64,000 nucleotides of DNA from Deltaproteobacteria bacterium (GCA_947445035.1 CANFCK010000024.1:1-64000), one strand, 5' to 3'; counted from the stretch's first letter, positions 25,763 through 33,986 are shown. Translations and numbers: made by a program. Notes: generated from the sequence alone by a model not told the origin.

Positions 25763-26059
25763 TTAGTCAGGGTGTATCCTGCGATATCCAGCGAAACAGG
25801 CAGTCATCCGCACGCAGGGGTTGATAGATGTGTACTCACAGGTGCAAACCCCCTCATTGGCTACGCATTCGGAGGCTTCTTGGAGATTGCACGAGCAACT
25901 CCCGCATCCGTCGCTCGTCCCGCTCGTGAACAAGTCCACGAGCCACGACCAGGCGTCGCCAGCCCAGCTCGCACTGGCGGTTTCCTGGCGCCCCCCCATC
26001 CGCGTCACCGTCGACCCCGCGCTCACCGCGCCGCTGTAGACCTTGTTTGATGCGAACAC
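25763..26059 (-). CDS. Small Cys-rich hypothetical protein
   Basis: A 98-residue ORF from a GTG at 26059, in the same frame as, and just 4 bp after, the stop of the upstream damaged gene; it ends directly against the ATG of the next one (TAAATG). Its middle contains DGCGSCSCN followed by ECVANEGVCTCEY and a final Cys, eight Cys in about 40 residues. There is no signal peptide. It may be an independent gene or the tail of a longer gene cut by the upstream TGA. Both flanking genes carry nonsense mutations, so its own activity is doubtful. Confidence 0.4.
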   Translation of the reverse strand: MFASNKVYSGAVSAGSTVTRMGGRQETASASWAGDAWSWLVDLFTSGTSDGCGSCSCNLQEASECVANEGVCTCEYTSINPCVRMTACFAGYRRIHPD

Positions 26060-26062
26060 CGC

Positions 26063-26536
26063 TCAGACCTTGGTGTCGACGCGCAGGCTGACCATCGCGA
26101 GCTCGGTCGTGGTGCCGCTGCTGTCGGTGACTTCGCCGCCCCACTGGAGGAAGTTCTTGGCGCCAGCCTGGATGTCGGTGAACGTGCCGAATTTCACCCC
26201 GTCGTTGGTCTGGGTCATGTTCGCAGCGTCGATGGCGACCGGGGCGTCTCAGGTCTGGAGATCGTTCGAGTAACGCACGGCCGGCCGCACCTTGATGGCG
26301 CCGCTGGACTGGGCGACTTCGAGCGTGCATCGCGCGAAGTTGACCCCTGCGGACGACTGCGGCGCCGCCAGCGGGTGGAACAACCAGGTGTTGTTCGTCT
26401 TGTTGGACCAGACGGGGATGGGGCCGAGGGTCCTGGAATCGTTGCAGGACATGGGACGCTCTGTGTTGGGTGGTGAACTCCAGGTGTTCAGAACATACTC
26501 TTCCACTGTCGCGAGCACAGGCATTTTTAGTCGCAA
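26063..26536 (-). pseudogene. Beta-sandwich-like gene with premature TGA at a probable Trp codon
   Basis: The frame from ATG 26536 reads TVEEYVLNTWSSPPNTERPM, then KTNNTWLFHPLAAPQSSAGV and AVRYSNDLQT. It meets TGA at 26249-26251 (codon 96) and continues with DAPVAIDAANMTQTNDGVKF, LQWGGEVTDSSGTTTE and LAMVSLRVDTKV before a natural stop at 26063. The text either side is equally protein-like, so TGG to TGA at a Trp codon is the simplest explanation. Total former length is about 157 residues. The G+C appears lower than in flanking genes, a hint of foreign origin. Family unknown. Confidence 0.6.
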
Positions 26537-26700
26537 CGTTTAGACTTGCCACGATTTCGCCACAGCCAATGAGACGCCGCCTTGATCATAGAAGAATTGA
26601 TTCTAACGGAGTGGCAGTGACGATGGGCTGGCACCTGCCCGAGCCGACTGCACCGCCGACGTGACTGAGTTCCGGGTGCCAGGCGGCGCCGTCGGGGAGA

Positions 26701-26745
26701 CGGAGGCGACGGAGGCGACGGAGGCGGCGGAGGCGGCGGAGGCGC
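26701..26745. repeat. 9-bp tandem repeat (CGGAGGCGR)
   Basis: About five units of CGGAGGCGA or CGGAGGCGG lie in tandem in a gene-free stretch. Forward and reverse ORFs through it encode only Glu-Ala or Pro runs and are not considered genes. Confidence 0.85.
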
Positions 26746-26769
26746 CGCGGTCGCCCTCTCCCCGCGCGC

Positions 26770-26950
26770 GGCTCCCGTTGCGGCTGGGGTGCCGGCCCAC
26801 CCTCCCGGCACCGAGAGCAAAACCCGCCTCCGGGCTCTCCTTGCGCCCGGGGTGAGGCCTCACCCACCGTGCATTGAGAGAAAATCGCCCCATTGGCTCC
26901 CGTTGCGTCCGGGGTGGGCCCTCACCCTCCGGCTGTTGCAGCCCGGCCTA
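26770..26950. repeat. Three imperfect ~60-bp direct repeats with inner GGGTG/CACCC symmetry
   Basis: Three adjacent units begin GGCTCCCGTTGCGGCTGGGG, GGGCTCTCCTTGCGCCCGGG and TGGCTCCCGTTGCGTCCGGG. Each is followed by a GTGxGG...CACCC segment able to fold, and two share a GAGAGxAAAA tail. The 26537-26980 gap holds this array and the 9-bp repeat and no gene that I can support. Confidence 0.65.
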
Positions 26951-26980
26951 TGTGATCCACCTGTGGTTCGGCCAAGCTGA

Positions 26981-27190
26981 TCCAGACTCTACGAAATCAT
27001 CCGGCTGCGGTACGAGCGGCGCTCCATGATCATCACCTCCAACCGCAGCGCCGCTGAGTGGCCCGGCGTCTTCGGGGATCCACTGCTCGCCAGCGCCGCC
27101 GTCGACCGCCTCCGTCACCACGCCCACATCATCGAGATCGACGGACCCTCGTTCCGCGATCCCACGGCCCACAAGGCCGCCGCCGCATGA
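26981..27190 (+). pseudogene. istB: C-terminal remnant of IstB (IS21-family transposition helper ATPase)
   Basis: Seventy codons in frame encode RLYEIIRLRYERRSMIITSN, AEWPGVFGDPLLASAAVDRL and HHAHIIEIDGPSF. This is the conserved end of IstB (RYERxSxIITSN, EWxxVFGDPxxASAxxDRLxHHAHxIEI). A stop at 26978-26980 and unrelated repeat DNA lie immediately upstream, so the Walker A and B parts of the roughly 250-residue ATPase are gone, and no istA is present. It is a dead scar of an IS21-type element. Confidence 0.85.
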
Positions 27191-27282
27191 CTCCGAACGT
27201 GGATCAGCATGGCCGGTCCTTGACACTGCCGCAGGACCTCGACGCGCTCGAAGCCTGGCTCGGCGCGCTCGCCGCGCCCTGA
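27187..27282 (+). CDS. Tiny ORF coupled to the istB remnant
   Basis: A 31-codon ORF whose ATG overlaps the istB stop (ATGA) encodes a peptide with LPQDLDALEAWLGALAAP. It matches nothing that I recognise. It may be a leftover of the insertion element's right end and may not be expressed. Confidence 0.25.
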   Translation: MTPNVDQHGRSLTLPQDLDALEAWLGALAAP

Positions 27283-27339
27283 GGTACACTGCCTCGATGG
27301 TGCGTCCTGAACACTCCGATCCCGACGAGGCCCGAGCCG

Positions 27340-27560
27340 GCGAGCGGTCGAAGCGATGTTGCACCGAACCAACGGGTGTAAGTCCGGTCGGGGTAATCGC
27401 CGGAGAGCCCCGTAGCGGGCCCCAGGCGGAGGGGGAGACCCCTCTGGCCCGAGCGGGGCGTCAAGAGCCGTCTACAGGGCGGGAGCAAGGGGGCGGGCCG
27501 CAAGTTCACGTGAAGCCTGCAGCCTCGTCAGAGAAACAATGGAGGGGCCGAGGCGGTCAT
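27340..27560 (+). ncRNA. Probable 5' RNA portion of a degraded group II intron
   Basis: Directly before the maturase fragment, the sequence has GGGTGTAAGTCCGGTCGGGG, GGAGAGCCCCGTAGCGGG and further GC-rich paired stretches. These resemble domain I of bacterial group II introns (GTGxxAGTCC...CCGTAGC). The expected 5' GUGYG start and domains V and VI were not located with certainty, so boundaries are approximate. Confidence 0.5.
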
Positions 27561-27600
27561 TTCACGGCGAAGTCAACATCCGTCGGCACCAGCCCGGAAC

Positions 27601-27831
27601 GTGCTCATCCGCGACCTGAACCCGATCCTGCGCGGTTGGGGCGGCTACTTCCGCACCGGGAACGCGGCGAAGAACTTCAACCGGGTGGACCAGTACGTGA
27701 CGGAGCGGCTCCGAGGCTTCCTCGTGAAGCGCAAGGGTCGAAACCTCCGCCCGGGACAAGAAATCCGCATGCACGGTTTGAAAGGGGGTTTTGACTCACA
27801 ACCCGACGGCTTGCCGTCGGAAACGAGGTAA
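27601..27831 (+). pseudogene. ltrA: Group II intron maturase, C-terminal fragment
   Basis: The fragment reads IRDLNPILRGWGGYFRTGNA, AKNFNRVDQYVTERLRGFL and VKRKGRNLRPGQ. This is the maturase (GIIM) domain of intron-encoded reverse transcriptases (LNPxxRGWxxYFRxG...FxxxDxYxxxRLRxxxxKRxGR). The ~350-residue reverse-transcriptase part with YADD is missing, and the end diverges after MHGL, where the family has a conserved GLxxLRGT. The intron cannot move by itself. A GTG at 27601 opens the frame, but no ribosome site is apparent. Confidence 0.85.
27803..27820 (+). terminator. Perfect 8-bp hairpin
   Basis: CCGACGGC, a TT loop and GCCGTCGG form a perfect hairpin at the end of the maturase fragment, 22 bp before the Uma2-like start. 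There is no T-tract. It may be an intron RNA remnant or a weak terminator. Confidence 0.4.
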
Positions 27832-27841
27832 GAATCTACCA

Positions 27842-28198
27842 ATGCCGTCCGCCGCCCACCAATCCAGCCCCCTCGACGAACTGCTGAGCCGTGGGGAAGA
27901 CGCCCGGTTGGAAGTGGTAGACGGCTTGTTGTGCCGAATCGAGACCAGCGGCGAACACGCGGATGCCCAGGCGGGCGTCCTGAGCGCCGTCCGGGGCAGC
28001 TACCACCGGAGTTCGGGGGGCGACGTGCGAGGCGGGGGCTGGTGGATCGTCGACCCGGCGCGCGAGGAGGTGACCATCCTGCGGTGGTCGCTCGAGGGGT
28101 ACGTGATCGTGGAGGTCTCGCCCGTGGACGGCGTGCTGCGGGCACCCCCCTTCGAGCAGGCCGAGATCAGGGTGGCGGGCCTGTTCGGGAAGGATTGA
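27842..28198 (+). CDS. Uma2/DUF820-like protein lacking the nuclease core
   Basis: A 118-residue ORF. Its N-terminal half (RLEVVDGLLCRIETSGEHAD, AVRGSYHRSSGGDVRGGGWW) follows Uma2-family PD-(D/E)XK proteins up to the GGWW turn. It then jumps straight to the family's late strands (IVDPAREEVTILRW, EGYVIVEV, LRAPPFEQAEIRVAGLF). The ~65 residues in between, which in the family carry PDxx, ExLSPS and the catalytic Lys, are absent, yet the frame is kept at the junction near residue 68. Usual length is about 180-190. The product is probably inactive or only structural. Its stop is next to the GTG of the following gene. Confidence 0.7.
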   Translation: MPSAAHQSSPLDELLSRGEDARLEVVDGLLCRIETSGEHADAQAGVLSAVRGSYHRSSGGDVRGGGWWIVDPAREEVTILRWSLEGYVIVEVSPVDGVLRAPPFEQAEIRVAGLFGKD

Positions 28199-28200
28199 GC

Positions 28201-29085
28201 GTGCCCCGCCAACGCAGCAACGCCAGCACCACCGACCGCGCGTCACGACGCATCCGTTCGGACACCAAGGACGCGCTGCTTGGCGCCGGGCCCGAGCAAC
28301 TTCGTCGACTCGGAAAGGTGCTCGGCAACGATGCGCTCGCCAACAAGATGGAGCTCAACGATCGCGTCCGCGACGTGCTCCTGGCCTTTCTAACGGAGCG
28401 CCTGCAAGCGCTCGAAGCGGCGCAGAAGGCCGAGCGGCGCGCGCTTCGAAACCGCAGCGAGTGGTTCCGACGGGTGATGCGGGGGGAAAAGGGCGTCGCG
28501 CTGCCCGAACCCCAACGCTGGGCCGGGCCGGCGCTCCTGTACCAGAAGGCGGCCCAAGCGCTCTGCGCGGGAGAGCTTGGTCGCGGCGCCGACTTGCTTC
28601 GCAAGGCCACCGAGGCCGACCGCGCCTGCCACAAATCGGCTCCCAAACAGCTGGAGCTCAGCACGCGGTCCAAGGTGCCCGCCGAGGAGCCGGCGGCGAT
28701 TGCCGAGGTCCAGGCAGGCGAAGGCTGCGCGCCGACCACCGCCCCCGCGGCGCTCGCAGCCGCCTCGCGCATTGTCGCGGTCGGGGACACCGCCGATGTG
28801 GTGCCCGTCTGGTCAGTCGGGAAGGCCCACAACTGGTGGGAGCTGGAGATCGACGAAGAGGCCGAAGAAAAGGCCCGCCTCGCCGGCGAGAGTCCGAGTC
28901 GCCGGCTGCGAGAGCCCGCTGCGAAGGCCGACCTGGCGCGGAGGCCGGATCGGCCCGCTTCCGCAGTCGCGCCCGCGGTCGCGTCGGTGAGCGTGCAGGT
29001 GGCGCCGGCCTCGAAGGAGGTGTCGCGTGAGTCTGGGCTTGCGACGGCGGACGCCTCGGTCGCAAAGAAACGACCACGTCGCTGA
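28201..29085 (+). CDS. Hypothetical protein with N-terminal LGN-like motif
   Basis: A 294-residue product from GTG 28201, 2 bp after the Uma2-like stop. The N-terminal region is helical: EQLRRLGKVLGNDALANKM at residues 32-50 resembles the LQxxLGNxAVxxLL motif seen in many eCIS-associated (DUF4157-linked) proteins. Charged helices follow (LTERLQALEAAQKAERRALR). The middle has a TPR-like turn (YQKAAQALCAGELGRGADLL). The C-terminal third is Ala/Pro-rich with a basic end (KKRPRR). No enzyme motif is seen. The eCIS operon is 3.4 kb away on the other strand, so a cargo role is speculation. Confidence 0.5.
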   Translation: MPRQRSNASTTDRASRRIRSDTKDALLGAGPEQLRRLGKVLGNDALANKMELNDRVRDVLLAFLTERLQALEAAQKAERRALRNRSEWFRRVMRGEKGVALPEPQRWAGPALLYQKAAQALCAGELGRGADLLRKATEADRACHKSAPKQLELSTRSKVPAEEPAAIAEVQAGEGCAPTTAPAALAAASRIVAVGDTADVVPVWSVGKAHNWWELEIDEEAEEKARLAGESPSRRLREPAAKADLARRPDRPASAVAPAVASVSVQVAPASKEVSRESGLATADASVAKKRPRR

Positions 29086-29299
29086 GGGGGCGCGGCAGCG
29101 GTGGAGCCGCAAAGCGCGGGCCCTCGGGCCACCGGCCCGGAGCGACGACGCGGTGCCCGAAGGGCAGCCGCCACGACTGGTTCGGAGTCCGCCGTCGATT
29201 GGTTTCCCTCGCATGGAAACGTTCCTTGCCCGCCCGGCGAGCGGATTCGCGGGGCTCGCCGGCCTCTATGGCAACCGCCCGGCCGGATACGCTGCGCCG

Positions 29300-30406
29300 A
29301 TGTCCGTCGTCGATACGCTCACTCGTCTGGTCGCGTTCCCGACCGTATCGAATCAGCCGGTCACCGCGCTCGCTGGCTACGTGGCGGAGCGCTGCGAGGC
29401 CGCCGGGTTCCGGGTCGATCGTTTTCCGGCCCCGGGCGAAGGGAAGCTGAACCTGGTGTGTAGCAAGGGGCCCCGCGGCACCGATGGCATCGTGCTTTCA
29501 GGGCATATGGACGTGGTGCCGGTGGTGGGCCAGCCGTGGACCGGTGACCCCTTCGTGCTGCGGCAGTCGGGGAGTCGGCTGGTCGGGCGCGGCACGGCCG
29601 ACATGAAGGGGTTCATCGCCGCGACGATCGAGGCGCTGGCAGCCCTGCCGACGCTTGAGCGCGAGCTGGTGCTGGTGTGGACATGCGACGAGGAGGTGGG
29701 TTGCCTCGGCTCCAAGGACCTCGTGCCCAAGCTGGCGGACCGGCCGTTGCCACGGTTGTGCGTCATCGGAGAGCCGACGAGCTTCCGCATCCTGCGCATG
29801 CACCCAGGACACACGGCGGTGCGCATCACTTGCGGCGGGAGAGCGGCCCATTCGAGCAAGCCGGACCTCGGCGAAAACGCAATTGCCAAGGCGGCGCGGG
29901 TCATCGACCGTCTTGACGAACTGGCGTCCGATTGGCGGCGAGACGTGCGCTTTGCAGACCTTCTGGAGCGGCCGTTCGTGGTCATGAACGTGGCCACGAT
30001 CCAGGGCGGCAACGCCATCAACATCGTGCCCGATCGCTGTGTGCTCGATGTCGGCTTCCGGGCCCTGCCAGGCATGGTGGTCGCTGATCTGGTGGGCCAA
30101 CTGCGAGAACGCGTCGGGAATCTTGGCATCGTCGAGATGCTGCGAGAGACTCCGGCGATGTTGACGGCGGAAGGCGGGGAGTTGGAGGGGCTGTTGCGAC
30201 CGGACGCGAGCGCGCCCGGCACCGGGGCGGCTTCGTTTGCCACGGACGGCGGGAACTTCGCCGCCCTGGGCATGGAGTCGTTGGTCTTCGGGCCCGGCAG
30301 CATCGATGTCGCGCACATGGCCGACGAGTACGTCGATGGGGGCGAACTCCACCGCGCGGTGGACGTCGTGACCGGAATCGTCAGTCGGCGGTGCGGCGCG
30401 CGCTAA
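29300..30406 (+). CDS. argE: Acetylornithine deacetylase-like M20 metallopeptidase
   Basis: 368 residues from ATG 29300, where homology to the family starts; the frame is open further upstream with non-conserved text. Zinc and catalytic features of the M20/ArgE family are present in order: SGHMDVVPV, GRGTADMKGFIA, WTCDEEVGCLGSKD with catalytic Glu, VIGEPTSF and the late His in VAHMADEYVDGGEL. The GHTAVRITCGGRAAHSS dimerisation block is typical. It would hydrolyse N-acetylornithine to ornithine and acetate in arginine synthesis; related enzymes act on other N-acyl amino acids. No other arg genes are nearby. Its stop overlaps that of convergent hutF by 4 bp. Confidence 0.85.
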   Translation: MSVVDTLTRLVAFPTVSNQPVTALAGYVAERCEAAGFRVDRFPAPGEGKLNLVCSKGPRGTDGIVLSGHMDVVPVVGQPWTGDPFVLRQSGSRLVGRGTADMKGFIAATIEALAALPTLERELVLVWTCDEEVGCLGSKDLVPKLADRPLPRLCVIGEPTSFRILRMHPGHTAVRITCGGRAAHSSKPDLGENAIAKAARVIDRLDELASDWRRDVRFADLLERPFVVMNVATIQGGNAINIVPDRCVLDVGFRALPGMVVADLVGQLRERVGNLGIVEMLRETPAMLTAEGGELEGLLRPDASAPGTGAASFATDGGNFAALGMESLVFGPGSIDVAHMADEYVDGGELHRAVDVVTGIVSRRCGAR

Positions 30407-31755
30407 CCGTGAATCGCCATCCGCCGGATGGCTCGCTCCGCTTCCGCAGCAATGGCCTCGCCCCCGGGGATGTGCCCGTCCTTGATGACGTGGCGGCCGC
30501 CGACCCAGACATCGCTGACCGCCGCTGGGCTGCCGTTGAAAACCAACGCGGGGAGCAGCCGTGAGGCAGCGAACTCGATGCGGCGCACGTCGATGGCGAC
30601 CAGGTCGGCGGGGTTCCCGACCTGAATGGCGCCCCCCTCGAGACCCAGCGCGTGCATGCCATTGCGGGTGCCGCGGTCGATCAGCGCGGCCGCGAGTCCG
30701 TCGATGCCGACATGGGGGGTGACGTTGCGACGGCCGAGTACACCGCGGCTGTGCCACTCCAGGGCGCGCATTTCGGCGAACGGGTCGATGCTGGCGTGCG
30801 AATCGGTGCCGATGCACACCGGCGCCGTCACCTGCCAGGCGGGGAAGAAACCGTCGCCGAGGTCGAGTTCGGTGGTGGGAGCTGCGCACACGTTGGCGTG
30901 GGCCTCATGGAGCAGGGCCAGCTCGCTGGCATCGGGATGGGTGAGGTGTACGGCGGTGAAGCGGGTGCTGAGCAGGCCGGCGTCGGCGAAGACCTCCAGC
31001 GGGCGTTTGTGGTGCTCGGCGAGGCACTGCTCGACCTCGGCGGGCTGCTCGTCGACGTGGGCGTGGACGATCGACGGCACGCGCGACAGGGAGCGCAACC
31101 AGTCCGCAGAGCAGGCGCGGACGCTGTGTGGGGCGACGCCGACGTCGATGCCATGCGCACGAATTCGCTCCCACGAGGCGATCACGTGGTCGGGGTGCCG
31201 GTCGAGGAAGCGCGCCTGCCGGGGGTTCGCGTCCTGATGCCAGCCAGCGCGCTCGTATGCGACCCGCAGGAGCACGATGCGCATGCCGACGCGCCGCGCG
31301 GCATGCACCACCCGCATCGCGAGCTCGTCCCGGTCGACGTAGGGCGTACCATCCGGCTGATGATGGACGTAGTGGAACTCCCCAACGGTGGTGAATCCCG
31401 CCTTGAGCATCTCGGCGAAGGCGAGCGTGGAGATGGCTTCGATCGCCTCGGGGTCGAGCCGGTGCGCGAGCGCGTACATCGCCTCCCGCCAGGTCCAGAA
31501 GCTGTCCTCGACGCCCCGCGCCGCGTGCTGCACCCAGCCGCGAAGGCCCCGCTGGAAGGCGTGGGAGTGGGCGTTGACGAAGCCGGGGAAAAGCGCACGA
31601 TGCGGCAGCGGAAGCGACGGGAAGCCATCGTTACCGCGGCGGCCGACGCTCATGATTTTTCCGGTGCCGTCGGTGGCGGAGACCAGCACCGCGGTGTCGG
31701 CCTTCAGCGCGCCGTCAACGTAGACAAACTCAGGTTCTAGCCAGGTTATCGACAT
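30403..31755 (-). CDS. hutF: Formimidoylglutamate deiminase
   Basis: This 450-residue amidohydrolase has PGFVNAHSHAFQRGLRGW (metal-binding HxH), EFHYVHHQPDGTPY, IVHAHVDEQPAEVEQCLAEH, HLTHPDASELALL and CIGTDSHASIDPFAEMRALE (metal Asp). These blocks are specific for HutF, which converts N-formimidoyl-L-glutamate to N-formylglutamate and ammonia in the five-step histidine degradation route. The partner HutG, HutH, HutU and HutI genes are not in the window. Length matches the family (about 450). The upstream gap carries a hairpin. Confidence 0.92.
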   Translation of the reverse strand: MSITWLEPEFVYVDGALKADTAVLVSATDGTGKIMSVGRRGNDGFPSLPLPHRALFPGFVNAHSHAFQRGLRGWVQHAARGVEDSFWTWREAMYALAHRLDPEAIEAISTLAFAEMLKAGFTTVGEFHYVHHQPDGTPYVDRDELAMRVVHAARRVGMRIVLLRVAYERAGWHQDANPRQARFLDRHPDHVIASWERIRAHGIDVGVAPHSVRACSADWLRSLSRVPSIVHAHVDEQPAEVEQCLAEHHKRPLEVFADAGLLSTRFTAVHLTHPDASELALLHEAHANVCAAPTTELDLGDGFFPAWQVTAPVCIGTDSHASIDPFAEMRALEWHSRGVLGRRNVTPHVGIDGLAAALIDRGTRNGMHALGLEGGAIQVGNPADLVAIDVRRIEFAASRLLPALVFNGSPAAVSDVWVGGRHVIKDGHIPGGEAIAAEAERAIRRMAIHG

Positions 31756-31841
31756 TGGTTACCCGGAAGGAAAGGCCGCGGCGGCCTCTCCCCCTATCGC
31801 GCCATTCCCTCCGGGCTTCAACCTTCGGTTTCCGGCCTGCG

Positions 31842-31872
31842 ACGCCCGTCGCTTTTCTAACGCGACGGGCGT
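31842..31872 (-). terminator. Perfect 11-bp hairpin between two minus-strand genes
   Basis: ACGCCCGTCGC, a 9-base loop and GCGACGGGCGT lie between the stop of the 680-residue TPR gene (31919) and the hutF start (31755). The stem is perfect. Without a U-run it is a weak intrinsic terminator at best, but its position fits separation of the two transcripts. Confidence 0.5.
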
Positions 31873-31918
31873 GGCGCTGTCCCCCTCACGGCGTTTCATC
31901 ACCCCTCCACTCATCATC

Positions 31919-33961
31919 CTACCCCTCCGACCGCGCGCCCAGGTAGTGCCACCCGCCGTCGGCGGTCGGGCCGAACGACAGTACGAAGTTGCCGAAGACA
32001 CTCTCGCAGACCAGGTCGGCCTGACGATTCGGGTCGCCGCGGCTCAGCAGGTCGCCGATGCCCGAGAAGCTCAGCCGAATCTTGTCGCCGTCCACAACGT
32101 TCGTCGCCGCCTCGATCGTCGCATCCCCATAGCGCAGGGTGAAGCGCGGGCGCAACCAGACGAGCTTCGCTGGGAGCTCGATCTCCAGGGCATCCTGGAC
32201 GAGTCCGTCGTCGCGCCGAACCATCGCGGACCGCCCCGCCTCGTCGACCACACGTGACCACCGGTCGGTTGCGTCACGGTCCGGCACTTCGACCCGCCGG
32301 CGCTCCTTTGCGGCCGCCAGCAGCTCCGCTTCGTGCTTTTCAGTGTCCACCCACAGCACACCGTCGTCGGTGACGAGGATGGCGCGAAGCTCGACGATGT
32401 CGTTCTCGGTGCGCGGCTCGCCGAAAACTTCGGTGTCGACGTCGATGGTCCCGAACGAGGTCTTGGCATGCCGCGCCACCTCCGGCACGGTTCGTTCCCC
32501 AGCGAAGGTCACATAGTCGCCAGTCAGCATGTCGGTGAACCGGACACACAAGACCAGCGCCGCGTTCTTGAGCGCACGATCACTGCGATTGTTGACCTCC
32601 AGCGCAAGCTGGGTGCCGATGCCGAACAGGGACTTCTCGGCTCGCAGGTCAAGCCAGCTTTCCTCGGGGAAGATCGCCCGGAAGTCCTCGCCCAGCACCG
32701 ACTCTGCCCAGGTGAGGTCGGTCAGGATGTAGTCCCATTGGCGTTGGGCGCGGCGCCGTTCGAAGTGGTCGATCACCGCGGCCTTTCCGGCATCCGGGTC
32801 GCCGCGATCGTAGGCGGTGCGCGCAAGGTGCAGCTCCGGCGAGAACCAGCCGGCGCCCACCATCGTGGCGCTGTACGACTCCACGATGCCGGCGCCAGCA
32901 CGCGATTTTCGCAGCGAGGAGCGCATGCGGTAGGGGTCGAGCGCGTCGTCGAGGCGCGCGGCCTGGGTGGGGTAGGCGAGGGTGGCGTGCCGGAAGTCGT
33001 CGGCCGCGCCCGCAGCGTCACCGCTCGCTTCGCGGAGCGTGCCCCGCAAAAGCAAGGCGGGCGCCATCGCGCCAGGCTTGGTGCCGTCGGCGAAGGGGGC
33101 CAGGAGCGCCTCAGCCTCGCCGAGGGACTCGCGCGTGTTCTGCGCGAGGAGCGCGCGGGCCAAGAGCATGTGCGCTTCGCGTTCGTGGGGGGCCAGCTCG
33201 ATCGCGGCCCGCGCCTCGCGTTCGGTCTCCCCCCAGTCTTCGCGCGACGACGCCATCCACGCCCGATCGCGGTGGTACGACACCCGGTCGTAGGCCTCCA
33301 TCCACTTGGCCCACACGGTCGCATAGGCGATCGACGCCTCGATGAGCGCGCGCTCTTTGGCGTCGACATCGCGGATGAGCGAGCGGCGATCGGCCTCGGC
33401 GGCCCGGAGCTCGTCCAGGCGGCGCTCAGCGGCGGCACGATCGACCTTGAAGGAGGCGTCGGGGACCATCCCACCTTCGCCCTCGACGGCCACGACAGAC
33501 AACGTGGTGAGCACGACGTCGCGGGTGAAGGTCCAGGTGGCCTCTTGTGCCTCAAGCTCCGTCTGTCGCGAGTAGAGCGACAACTGCGCGTCGAGGATCT
33601 TGGTGCGAGCGTCAAGCACCTCGCGCGGGACGCCGCGCCAGTCCTCGGCGGCGACCGACGCCAGGAAGCTGTGGAGATCGTCCTGATGCCGCATCGACTG
33701 GTCCACCTGGTGGAGCACGCGGATGGTCTTGTCGATGTCGATGTCGTCACCAGCATCGGCTTCCAGGCGAGCGCGAGCGGGCGCGAACGCCTCCTCGGCG
33801 GCGATGGCCTGCGCGGCGAGCGCAGCCTCCTCCGCCTTGTGCAGCCACCACCAGATGCCTCCCGCCGCCCCCAGCGACACCAGCCCGGCCACGCCGGCGG
33901 CCACTGCGCACCCGCGCAGGAAGCGAGCGGTAGACGAAGGGGCGGGCGAGGGGCTGAGCAT
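31919..33961 (-). CDS. Membrane-anchored TPR-like protein of unknown function
   Basis: 680 residues from ATG 33961; the frame extends 60 codons further but overlaps the upstream gene. One transmembrane helix at residues ~17-40 (CAVAAGVAGLVSLGAAGG) is followed by a long predominantly helical domain with TPR-like units (EREARAAIELAPHEREAHML; LLRGTLREASGDAAGAADDF). From about residue 430 a beta-rich C-terminal domain begins (QLALEVNNRSDRALKNAALV; SFGTIDVDTEVFG). The topology suggests one membrane anchor and a large periplasmic body. It is the last of a three-gene set with the 921-residue TPR protein and a small membrane protein. Confidence 0.65.
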   Translation of the reverse strand: MLSPSPAPSSTARFLRGCAVAAGVAGLVSLGAAGGIWWWLHKAEEAALAAQAIAAEEAFAPARARLEADAGDDIDIDKTIRVLHQVDQSMRHQDDLHSFLASVAAEDWRGVPREVLDARTKILDAQLSLYSRQTELEAQEATWTFTRDVVLTTLSVVAVEGEGGMVPDASFKVDRAAAERRLDELRAAEADRRSLIRDVDAKERALIEASIAYATVWAKWMEAYDRVSYHRDRAWMASSREDWGETEREARAAIELAPHEREAHMLLARALLAQNTRESLGEAEALLAPFADGTKPGAMAPALLLRGTLREASGDAAGAADDFRHATLAYPTQAARLDDALDPYRMRSSLRKSRAGAGIVESYSATMVGAGWFSPELHLARTAYDRGDPDAGKAAVIDHFERRRAQRQWDYILTDLTWAESVLGEDFRAIFPEESWLDLRAEKSLFGIGTQLALEVNNRSDRALKNAALVLCVRFTDMLTGDYVTFAGERTVPEVARHAKTSFGTIDVDTEVFGEPRTENDIVELRAILVTDDGVLWVDTEKHEAELLAAAKERRRVEVPDRDATDRWSRVVDEAGRSAMVRRDDGLVQDALEIELPAKLVWLRPRFTLRYGDATIEAATNVVDGDKIRLSFSGIGDLLSRGDPNRQADLVCESVFGNFVLSFGPTADGGWHYLGARSEG

Positions 33962-33986
33962 CGCTGCCCGGTATCCAGCTTCGTCG

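Noticed and set aside
24806-26050. Long plus-strand ORF (414 codons) opposite the damaged lipoprotein genes
   Set aside because: Its sequence is Arg/Ala/Gly-rich with no family features and lies antisense to frames containing clear conserved motifs; it is a high-GC shadow.
26249-26251. TGA as selenocysteine codon
   Set aside because: The context NDLQT-stop-DAPVAID fits a Trp codon changed to TGA; no redox motif and no SECIS-like hairpin was seen directly after it.
26770-26950. CRISPR array
   Set aside because: Units are adjacent and imperfect, with no constant repeat/variable spacer pattern and no cas genes.
27340-27831. Functional group II intron
   Set aside because: The RT domain is absent and domains V/VI could not be identified, so only a remnant is supported.
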